Origin: Flexistipes sp. | GTDB lineage: Bacteria; Chrysiogenota; Deferribacteres; Deferribacterales; Flexistipitaceae | Length of the DNA: 61,398 bases | NCBI RefSeq assembly: GCF_036172515.1 | Contig: NZ_JAXKVW010000016.1 | Location: forward strand, 1-61,398 | Reading direction: 5' to 3' | The notes under the pieces: model-generated | Databases searched by the model: none | The model's input: the letters and a program-made list of their open reading frames with translations, nothing else | Told to the model about the DNA's origin: nothing | Part shown: positions 1 through 7,658 of the stretch, one piece after another | Position numbering within the stretch: the stretch's first letter is position 1 | Layout of the letters: every line of letters begins with the position of its first letter | Translations under genes and position numbers: made by a program

Positions 1-131
1 CTTTCCCCCATGAAAAAACGGTGGAGATTATTCAAAAAGATACCGGTACGCATTTTGATCCTGATGTGGCGGAAGCGTTTATGGCGTTGGAAAAAGAGTT
101 TGCCAGAATACGTGACGAGTTTGACGGTTAA
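1..131 (+). CDS. C-terminal end of an HD-GYP domain protein (partial)
   Basis: The window opens inside a reading frame that ends at TAA 129-131. The last ~42 residues contain TGTHFDPDVAEAFMALEKEF followed by a short basic/acidic tail. This resembles the last helix of HD-GYP response regulators (RpfG-like cyclic-di-GMP phosphodiesterases), which typically end with a GTHFDP-V-AF pattern. The start and catalytic HD-GYP residues lie outside the window, so the assignment rests on this terminal pattern alone. Confidence 0.5.
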   Translation, partial: FPHEKTVEIIQKDTGTHFDPDVAEAFMALEKEFARIRDEFDG

Positions 132-551
132 GATATATATTTTTAATATTGTAGAAGTCGTAATGGTTTTAGAGGTTGTATAGGTCATTTGATTTGTAGG
201 TCTGGATGAATTAAGCACACACGCATATTTGTATAGTATATTATATTATATTATTTGAAAGAGATCTCTCGACTTTGCATCTTTGTTTATAACATTCCAA
301 AAATCAAAATGCCTGTAATTTTCGTATCTGAATAATTATTATTGAAATACGAAAAAAAGTACATCTAATTAAAAAATATTGTTATAATGACTAACTATAT
401 GATTTTAGTTATAATCATATAGATAAATTAATTCCGATTCAATCCCTGTATAATAAGTAATAAAAGCAAAATATCTGTCAAAAAACACTTGATTTTTTTG
501 GCATTAAAGTATATTATTACAATATGTATTAATATTAATAAAGGTAAAAAA
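132..551. other. Intergenic region with a REP-like half palindrome
   Basis: This gap is very AT-rich. At about 262-278 it carries GAGATCTCTCGACTT, which matches one arm of the interspersed palindromes found near 32.9 kb and 38.8 kb. A TTG-initiated extension of the next gene is possible from 489 but has no ribosome binding site. Nothing else is recognised here. Confidence 0.4.
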
Positions 552-1046
552 TTGCAGGAAATTAGCAGTTATTTTAAACATGAAATTATTGAAAAAAGAG
601 ATGAATTGAATAGGTTAGCTCAATCAAAATTCGGTGTTGATATATCCAACCTGAAAATTTCATATAATCTAAAAGGTCAAAGAGCAGGAATAGTCAATCC
701 TGCTAAAAAAGAGATCAGGTTAAACAAAGAACTCTGTTTAAAATATCCGGAAAAAATGACTAATGAAGTCTTGGTTCACGAAGTTGCACATTTTGTGACT
801 TTTTCTATATCGCCTAATGCAAAGCCTCACGGTAAAGAGTGGAAATATGTAGCCAGGACTCTGGGGCTGGATAATCCGAAAACCACTCATAATATGCCCA
901 CAACAAAAGCAAGAAAAGTTAAAGGGTATTTTTATAAATGCGGGTGCAACACATATAAACTAAGCTCAATTAGACATAACCGCATTAAACGTAAAGAAGC
1001 TGAATATGCCTGCAAATACTGCGGGGAAAAACTTAGGAAAGCATAA
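552..1046 (+). CDS. SprT-like zinc metalloprotease with C-terminal zinc ribbon
   Basis: The product is about 165 aa with a HEVAH zinc-protease motif at residues ~76-80, a later HGKEW segment that could give the third zinc ligand, and a C-terminal treble of CGC and CKYC motifs forming a zinc ribbon. This is the layout of the SprT/Spartan-like family. The frame is open from a TTG at 489, but the TTG at 552 follows AAAGG with good spacing and begins just before the conserved region, so it is preferred. The gene is followed after 14 bases by a small zinc-protein gene and then a recombinase, suggesting one small mobile operon. The family clears DNA-protein crosslinks in eukaryotes; the bacterial role is unclear. 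Confidence 0.7.
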   Translation: MQEISSYFKHEIIEKRDELNRLAQSKFGVDISNLKISYNLKGQRAGIVNPAKKEIRLNKELCLKYPEKMTNEVLVHEVAHFVTFSISPNAKPHGKEWKYVARTLGLDNPKTTHNMPTTKARKVKGYFYKCGCNTYKLSSIRHNRIKRKEAEYACKYCGEKLRKA

Positions 1047-1060
1047 AAGGAGAGTGTGCT

Positions 1061-1243
1061 ATGAACAAAGATATTGCTTGTACAGACTGTGGCCAGAAAA
1101 AGAGTAATTATAAATTAAGGTACTTTACGCCTGAATTGGGTGATTTGGTGAATTCTGGTGAATTTGTCTGCGAAGAGTGTTTGGACAAAAGGATTAATAA
1201 CAAAAGAAAAGAAGCTTTTAAATTGGTGACTGCCGGTGGCTAA
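1061..1243 (+). CDS. Small Cys4 zinc-binding protein
   Basis: This 60-aa protein has CTDC near the N-terminus and CEEC about 32 residues later, a probable four-cysteine zinc site. It has a strong ribosome binding site (AAAGGAGAG) before ATG 1061. Its stop codon overlaps the start of the recombinase gene by 8 bases, so the two are probably translationally coupled. I do not recognise the family; it could be an accessory DNA-binding factor for the recombinase, which is inference from the overlap only. Confidence 0.6.
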   Translation: MNKDIACTDCGQKKSNYKLRYFTPELGDLVNSGEFVCEECLDKRINNKRKEAFKLVTAGG

Positions 1244-1856
1244 TATTCAAATTCCGGGTCTTCCTCAGTTAGCAGAAGAAGCAAGCAAGATAAAATATTT
1301 TGAAGAGGATGAACTTAATCGTCTGACTAAGGAATTTCAGGATTATTATGACAAGGCTAAAAAGAAAAAGAATGCCGGTAAATACTGGATCACATTTTTG
1401 TTTTTAAGATTCACCGGGGCGAGAATATCGGAAGTGTTAAACATAGATGACACAAAAGATATAGATTTCAGGAACAGCAGGGTAAAGCTGATAACACTGA
1501 AGAGGAAAAAGGGAAGAAAGATATATAGGACTGTCCCAGTACCTATCGAGGCTATAAACGAGCTTTTAAGATATCTTGCGATGTTTCCGGATATGAAAGG
1601 TGAAGTATTTAAACTAAGTCAGCCCAATTTCTACAAAAAAATGCAGGAAATTGGAAAAAGAGCAGAAATTGCTAAAGATAAGGTTCATCCACATGCATTA
1701 AGGCACACAAGGGCAATAGAACTAATAAATGCCGGTATGCCGTTGAATCATATTCAGGCACTGTTAGGCCATTCTTCAATATTAAATACTTCGGTATATT
1801 TGATAGTAACCGGCAAGGAACTGGAGACTATGATGAGGGAAAAGGGTTTGGTGTAG
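1236..1856 (+). CDS. Minimal tyrosine recombinase/integrase
   Basis: The 206-aa product is essentially a catalytic domain. It shows the tyrosine-recombinase residues in order: R63 in GARISEVL, a lysine-rich beta strand near residue 90, H153-x-x-R156-H157 in HALRH, H179 in LLGH and the nucleophile Y188. The GTG start overlaps the preceding gene. Most Xer and phage integrases have ~300 aa with an N-terminal core-binding domain; here only ~60 residues precede the first arginine, so that domain is reduced or absent. It lacks the extra domain of integron integrases, so it is not IntI. It may belong to an element carrying the downstream BREX locus, but no att sites were identified. Confidence 0.8.
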   Translation: MANIQIPGLPQLAEEASKIKYFEEDELNRLTKEFQDYYDKAKKKKNAGKYWITFLFLRFTGARISEVLNIDDTKDIDFRNSRVKLITLKRKKGRKIYRTVPVPIEAINELLRYLAMFPDMKGEVFKLSQPNFYKKMQEIGKRAEIAKDKVHPHALRHTRAIELINAGMPLNHIQALLGHSSILNTSVYLIVTGKELETMMREKGLV

Positions 1857-1895
1857 AATATCGATTTTAAAAACTTAATAAATTTATCAATAAAT

Positions 1896-3151
1896 CAAAG
1901 CTCTCCTACGTTTTTTTTATGTTATGGTGGTTGCCACAAAGGTTATTAAGGATATATAAAATAAAAATGTTCAAGTATTTTATCGGTGTTGATGTATCAA
2001 AAGATAAGTTCAATTTTGCAGTTATCAATGGTGACCTTGAGAACATTGACAATGGCTGCATTGAAATGAACAGGACTGGATTCGAGGAGTTTAAATCCAA
2101 GCTAGATTTTTACCAGGATATCATAATTGCTATGGAATCCACCGGCAGTTATCACATAAACCTGTTGTCTTTTTTAGGTGCAAACAATTTCAAAACAGCT
2201 CTTGTTAATCCCGCTTTGATAAAAAAATTTTCTGAGGGCTCAAGCCTGAGAAAGACAAAAACGGATGAGCTTGATGCTGTTACAATTGGAAAGTTTATAT
2301 TTAAAAATATCGAATATTTAGATCGCTTTGTTCCTTATTCGGTGGACGAGGTGACTGCATTGGCAAGGCTCAGGGAAAATATAGTAAAAGAGATAGCCAA
2401 AACAAAAACCCAACTCAAACAGAATTTGAATTTGGTATTTCCTGAGATTGTCAAAGAATGCAACATTTTCAATGATACAATTCTTAATATCCTTGAGGTA
2501 TTCCCTACCCCTGAAAGTATAAGAAAGGCTCCGAAGTCTAAATTGAAAGGAGTGTTTAACAAAGCATCGAAGGGCAAGAAGGGCAGGAATCTTTCTTTGA
2601 CTTATGATAGATTTAAAGAACTTGCCTTAGATTCCATAGGTATATCATCAGAAGGTTATGCAAAGATTGTGGAGCATAATATAAAAAGTCTTAAATTTCT
2701 TCAGAGCCAGCTTGAGGAGATTTCAAATGATTTTATAGATAAGATAAACGATTCCAAAAAAGATGATATGGAAATACTAAGTTCTATCAAAGGCATAGGA
2801 AATACCACAGCTGCTCATTTTATTGTAGAGGTAAGGGATATTAACAGATTTGAGAACAGGAATAAACTTTCTGCTTATGCAGGCATTGATCCCTCGTTCA
2901 AGGAGTCTGGTACTAGCGTAAATATCAAAGGGAAAGTAACCAAAAAGGGGAACAAATCCCTTCGGAGAGCGTTATATCTTATGGCCACTGGGGTTATGAA
3001 ATTCAATGATTATTTCAGGGCATATTATTTGAAAAAGAAATCAGAGGGGATGTCACACCGGAAGGCTATGATCGCACTATGCAATAAGCTACTGAGAACC
3101 ATATTTGCTTTACTTACAAGAAGAGAATTTTTCGTAATTAAATATAGTTGA
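1896..3151 (+). mobile_element. IS110-family insertion sequence (right end not defined)
   Basis: The element comprises a left-end block at 1896-1960 and one DEDD transposase gene. The left boundary is proposed because the block 1896-1960 recurs almost unchanged at 55586-55650 while the flanks differ. IS110 elements lack terminal inverted repeats, so the right end after 3151 cannot be fixed by eye. The family uses a noncoding end-encoded bridge RNA to choose targets; only ~70 bases of noncoding left end and an uncertain right segment are available here. Confidence 0.75.
1967..3151 (+). CDS. IS110-family transposase (DEDD type)
   Basis: The 394-aa product starts at ATG 1967, preceded by AAGGAT, rather than at the upstream in-frame ATG 1919, which lies in the conserved IS left end. 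The N-terminal RuvC-like domain has D9 (GVDVSK), E57 (AMESTGSY) and D100/D103 (KTDELDA), the DEDD tetrad. The C-terminal Transposase_20 region holds IKGIGNTTAAHFIVEV and an AYAGIDP...SGTS segment that carries the family serine. Full length and no internal stops suggest it could be active. It sits directly upstream of the BREX operon in the same direction. Confidence 0.92.
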   Translation: MFKYFIGVDVSKDKFNFAVINGDLENIDNGCIEMNRTGFEEFKSKLDFYQDIIIAMESTGSYHINLLSFLGANNFKTALVNPALIKKFSEGSSLRKTKTDELDAVTIGKFIFKNIEYLDRFVPYSVDEVTALARLRENIVKEIAKTKTQLKQNLNLVFPEIVKECNIFNDTILNILEVFPTPESIRKAPKSKLKGVFNKASKGKKGRNLSLTYDRFKELALDSIGISSEGYAKIVEHNIKSLKFLQSQLEEISNDFIDKINDSKKDDMEILSSIKGIGNTTAAHFIVEVRDINRFENRNKLSAYAGIDPSFKESGTSVNIKGKVTKKGNKSLRRALYLMATGVMKFNDYFRAYYLKKKSEGMSHRKAMIALCNKLLRTIFALLTRREFFVIKYS

Positions 3152-3401
3152 CTTATTTCTAAAGTTTCTAACAATTGGCTTTTATCAAAACAGAAATAGA
3201 ATTAGCTAAAGTGCTATTTTAAGTTTTTATTTATGATGAAATAAATATGAAAGAAATAAATGTGTTGAATTGTACAAGTAAACTACAGTGGAAAAATTAT
3301 TTTTGAAAAATCATCAACTTGCAGAGAATATATCCATTCGACTGGAAATCTATTGTCAGTTAAGTTACAATGTAATTGTTATTTTTCTCGGAGGAAATTA
3401 T

Positions 3402-6400
3402 ATGGCTAAAAATCAGAAAGAAAAGCTAAAAGACTTAAATTCTCTAATCTATCAGACTCAAAATATCACATATCATTTGCTTGCAATTATAGGCAGGGAT
3501 AAGAAAAAGCAAGATAAGATTATTAATTATTTAACAGATAAAGGCTGGCAGGTAGTAGACATTGAAGCAGAGTTTAGCAAACTGAAAAAGGAATATGAAA
3601 ACGAGATAAAAAATGAAGTTGATATGAGATCTAAGCTGAAAGAATGGTTTATGAAAATGCCGGATAAACTTATTCTTTTGCATGGTAGTATACTGTACTT
3701 AGATGATTTAACCAAGATTTCACCCATTGAGGCTTTCAAGTATAATACACGAGGTAAAAACTCAGTAGTAATGTTTTTGGATGATGAACAGAAGCTTGGT
3801 AACAGACTTTATTACGGAGAATTAGGTAATGAAAACCATTACGACAAAGAAATCAGAGATATTAATCTGGTACCCATCGAGGAAATTTCTGATGATTTCG
3901 AAAAGCACGAAGATACAATCAGAACACCAGATAAAAACCTTGAATATGATGTAGAAGATCTGCCTGATGATGCCATAGGGAGATATTTTAATTTTAAAAC
4001 GATTAAAGATGTAGTCGATATTGATACACTTAAGACTAAAGATCGTAAAAAGCAGGTAGTCAGCAGCTATATCTTTTCAGATAAACTGGAAGAGCAGGTT
4101 TCAGAATTTTTTGATGACTTAGTCAAGCCTGTCCACAAAGCAAGAAACATCATTGGTAATTACGGGAGTGGTAAATCGCATTTGGTGGCAATGCTTACAT
4201 CGATAGTCGAAAATCCGGAACTATCTGAATTTGTAAACAATAATAAGATTAAAGAACAATTAAAAACATATGACCGGAAATTCTATACGGTTTATTTTGA
4301 ATTACAGTCAGGACCAGTGGAATTAAGAAGATGGTTTTTTGATAAATGTAAAAGCCAGCTTGCGGAGAAGTATGACATACATATTAAAGAGTTTGATTTT
4401 GAGAAAGATTATGATGATAAGAAAAATATCGAATATGTGATTGAAAAAATCAAAGAGAAAGACTCCGCTGCCGGCTTACTTGTAGCAATTGATGAAATCT
4501 CAGACTTTTTGTCCATGAAGAATAAAGAACCCATGAAACAGGACTTACAGTTTTTAAGAGTAGTCGGACAGGTAGCCCAGGAAAATGACATTATGTTTGT
4601 CGGTTCTATGCAGGAAGATATTTTCAGCAGTTCTATGTTTAAAGAAGCTGCATCTGAGATATCCCGTGTAAGGGAAAGATTTCAAAATATAATCATAGTT
4701 AAAGAGGATGTAGAAAAAGTAATATCAGAAAGGATAGTATCCAAAACAAACGAACAAAAACATCATCTTGAAGAAAAATTCAAGCCTTTTTTAAAGAAAA
4801 TAGAAGATGTCGGCAATAATCTTAATAGCTATATAGACCTTTTTCCACTTACACCAACACTGATAGAAATGTTTAATTCCTTACCGTTTTTTGAAAAAAG
4901 AGGTGTGATCCAGTTTGCTGTATCTGAGATTAAGAAAAGTTTGGATAAGCCTTTCCCCTTCCTGCTTACTTTTGAGAAAATTTACGATATTATCTCCATA
5001 GACCCTAATAAAAAGAATCTACAGGAAGTATCAGACTATATCAGGGTTTCTTCCATACTTTTTGATAAGATCAAAAGCACTGTTGATAGAAAATATCAGG
5101 AAGATGCCATAAAAATTATAAAAGGTTTGGTTGTTTTATCTCTCAGGGATACTAATGAAGGTACAACAGCAAAAGAATTGGCAAATAAACTGATGCTTTT
5201 ACCTCACATGGAGAGTCTTTCCTCAGAAGATTATGTAAGCTTGATAATCAAAAAAATACGTGAAGCTTCCGATGGTCAATATCTCAAGATGCGTGATGAC
5301 AAATCCACTGGCTACAAATATATCACTCTTGACACGAAACTTGGCATAGATCCTGATGAAAAGATTCAGCAAAGAATTGATAGTGTTTCCGATGATGAAA
5401 TGGAACAGGAACTTTTTAGACAGCTTGAGAGATTATTAGAACTGGATATTCATCGCTATAAGAATATACCAGACGTATTTGAGGATGAATGCGAGTGGAA
5501 GAGTAAAAAGTCTTTTAGAAAAGGTTATATATTATTCAATAAAAAAGAAAATATTCTGACACAAAATTTGGGAAAAAGAGATTACGAGATAGTTTTTACT
5601 TCACCGTACTGTGATGAAAATGTTTCCCCTGTTGGAGATAATCAGCTTCAAATAAAAATCTCAATAAAAAGCGGGGATAATGTACACATTTTGAGGAAAA
5701 TAGCTGCGATCAGGCAGCTTTATAACTTAAACTTCCAAAAGACTATTATGGGAAAGAAATTAGATGAGGAAATAAATGGGCACAGAAAAGATGGTATCAT
5801 CCATACTGGTTTTGCCCACAGACTGTCAAAAATTATCGTTAACTATGGAAGCTTTATCCTCAATGATGAAAATATCAATATCTCTCATTATTTAACAACA
5901 AAAGATGCAGGCCTTTATGAGACTTTGGAAGAAATAAAAACCAATCTTTTTGATCCACTGTTTAACAGTAAATATCCCTTGCATCCTAAGTACCCTTCTA
6001 ATTTTTCATCTTTGAACATTGTAAAAACACTGGATAATCATCTTAACGAACTGCAAAAGGGCAATTTCAATAAACTGCAGCAAAATACTGTACAATTTCT
6101 CAGTTCATTAAAACTGCTTGATGAAAATAAATATCCCAGTATTTCAGAATCCCCTGTGGCAGAATTTATAATAAATACTATTAAAGACAAATCTGAACAG
6201 GCCGTTAAAATTGACGATGATATTGCCAGACCATTATCTGAAGGTGAATACGGTTTAGAGAAAGAGGTTGTTTACTTTATTCTGTCTTTAACAACAATAC
6301 TGGGGAAAACAATCTTGCAGGCAAAAGGCGGTATATCAATAAATATCGATAATATTCAGGGTAAGCTGGGTTCATTAAGTACCTTTGAAAATATCCTTTA

Positions 6401-7658
6401 TGTCAAGTTGGAGAAAAACCAGTCTTATGATACTGCAGCATTGATACTGAATGCTTTTGGAGGAAACGGAGATGAGATTTTAAATGATAAAACAAGGATG
6501 CGTGCTTTTAAAGATTACAAGGAAAAAGTCGCAGAAGTATTAAACAGTATCAAAAATATCCATGAAATTTATGACAAATTACAAAACAGGTTTGATTCTT
6601 ATATTAATCTTGAAGATGTCAGCAATGAGATAGAATCAATCAACGAAATAAAATGGGAAGAATTCGATCTGGCTAATGTAACTCAATTCTATAAGCTAAA
6701 ATCATATGAGAGAGACATTGCAAAAGTAAAGAATCTGATTAAAAAAATAGAAGATGTCGAAAGCGCACTGAATGAATATTTACAGATAAAACCCGATATC
6801 GAATATGTTCATAAGGCTAACGATTTGATTGAACAGAACAAATTTATTGTTACAAACACACAGAAAAGAAACAAAATAATGGAGTTATATGACAATATCA
6901 TCAGTGAATGCGGTGATTTTGCGTCGTTTATGGACATAGTCACAAGAAATGCTGTTAAAGGTAAAATCGACCAGTTCAAATCTATCTACAAAAAAGATAT
7001 CTACTATCCGGCACATGAGAAATATGTGGGTTCTAAGGTTGACTGGAAATCCCTGAAAGACCTTTTATATAATGAAACTTTCAAAAGATTGAATTTACTC
7101 AGCAGAGTTAAGTTTATCAACGATGTAAAACTTAATCAACTGACCTCAAAAGTCCGGGAGTTGACAGGAGTTGAGTGCAAAAACAAAGGACTTTTTGATG
7201 AACTGGACTCACACATATTTTGTCAGAAATGCTTTTTCCCGAAGGACGATATAAATTACTCATCGATATTATCTGAGATAAATAATATCGGAGATGAATT
7301 TGAGAAACTTTTGGAACAATATGAAAAAAATACGCTAAAGCATATCAGAGAATATAGAGATAATGTGAAATTTCTTGACAAAGACAGTGAAAAACAGCTT
7401 ATCAACGATATCCTAAAAAATGAAAAACTTCCGGATACTTTGGATACTGACACTGTTAACACTATAAATAAATTATTCCGTGAAATCTCAGTAGTGGATA
7501 TAAAAGAAGATGATTTTAAAAATAAGATTTTCCCCGGTGAAGAGATGTTTACTGTGGAAGAAATAGAAGAAAATTTTAATAAATTTTTATCCGATTTACT
7601 GGCAGGAAAAGACAAAGCAAATATTCGTATAAAATTGGAGAGTGGCAATGAAGATTGA
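3402..7658 (+). CDS. brxC: BREX type 3 BrxC ATPase with fused N-terminal BrxF-like domain
   Basis: The 1418-aa product starts at ATG 3402 behind GGAGGAAATT; an upstream GTG at 3288 adds 38 residues but has no ribosome binding site. Residues ~1-185 resemble BrxF: a degenerate P-loop position (AIIGRDKKKQ, ~28-37), then a LILLHG/LDDL strand, a VVMFLDD strand and a YGELGN...Y ending like the YAEPGH tail of BrxF proteins. From ~195 the BrxC part begins, with Walker A GNYGSGKS (252-259), Walker B LVAIDE (~360-365) and a long coiled-coil C-terminal half. BrxC is the large AAA ATPase of BREX defence. No separate brxF gene precedes it, supporting a fusion. It overlaps pglXI by 11 bases. Confidence 0.85.
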   Translation: MAKNQKEKLKDLNSLIYQTQNITYHLLAIIGRDKKKQDKIINYLTDKGWQVVDIEAEFSKLKKEYENEIKNEVDMRSKLKEWFMKMPDKLILLHGSILYLDDLTKISPIEAFKYNTRGKNSVVMFLDDEQKLGNRLYYGELGNENHYDKEIRDINLVPIEEISDDFEKHEDTIRTPDKNLEYDVEDLPDDAIGRYFNFKTIKDVVDIDTLKTKDRKKQVVSSYIFSDKLEEQVSEFFDDLVKPVHKARNIIGNYGSGKSHLVAMLTSIVENPELSEFVNNNKIKEQLKTYDRKFYTVYFELQSGPVELRRWFFDKCKSQLAEKYDIHIKEFDFEKDYDDKKNIEYVIEKIKEKDSAAGLLVAIDEISDFLSMKNKEPMKQDLQFLRVVGQVAQENDIMFVGSMQEDIFSSSMFKEAASEISRVRERFQNIIIVKEDVEKVISERIVSKTNEQKHHLEEKFKPFLKKIEDVGNNLNSYIDLFPLTPTLIEMFNSLPFFEKRGVIQFAVSEIKKSLDKPFPFLLTFEKIYDIISIDPNKKNLQEVSDYIRVSSILFDKIKSTVDRKYQEDAIKIIKGLVVLSLRDTNEGTTAKELANKLMLLPHMESLSSEDYVSLIIKKIREASDGQYLKMRDDKSTGYKYITLDTKLGIDPDEKIQQRIDSVSDDEMEQELFRQLERLLELDIHRYKNIPDVFEDECEWKSKKSFRKGYILFNKKENILTQNLGKRDYEIVFTSPYCDENVSPVGDNQLQIKISIKSGDNVHILRKIAAIRQLYNLNFQKTIMGKKLDEEINGHRKDGIIHTGFAHRLSKIIVNYGSFILNDENINISHYLTTKDAGLYETLEEIKTNLFDPLFNSKYPLHPKYPSNFSSLNIVKTLDNHLNELQKGNFNKLQQNTVQFLSSLKLLDENKYPSISESPVAEFIINTIKDKSEQAVKIDDDIARPLSEGEYGLEKEVVYFILSLTTILGKTILQAKGGISINIDNIQGKLGSLSTFENILYVKLEKNQSYDTAALILNAFGGNGDEILNDKTRMRAFKDYKEKVAEVLNSIKNIHEIYDKLQNRFDSYINLEDVSNEIESINEIKWEEFDLANVTQFYKLKSYERDIAKVKNLIKKIEDVESALNEYLQIKPDIEYVHKANDLIEQNKFIVTNTQKRNKIMELYDNIISECGDFASFMDIVTRNAVKGKIDQFKSIYKKDIYYPAHEKYVGSKVDWKSLKDLLYNETFKRLNLLSRVKFINDVKLNQLTSKVRELTGVECKNKGLFDELDSHIFCQKCFFPKDDINYSSILSEINNIGDEFEKLLEQYEKNTLKHIREYRDNVKFLDKDSEKQLINDILKNEKLPDTLDTDTVNTINKLFREISVVDIKEDDFKNKIFPGEEMFTVEEIEENFNKFLSDLLAGKDKANIRIKLESGNED

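Noticed and set aside
1236-1856. The tyrosine recombinase as the missing integron integrase.
   Set aside because: It is too short, lacks the IntI-specific insertion and lies 25 kb from the attI blocks, while a better intI fragment lies at 27921-28045.
3288-3401. GTG 3288 as the start of the BrxC fusion.
   Set aside because: It has no ribosome binding site; ATG 3402 follows GGAGGAAATT and begins where similarity begins.
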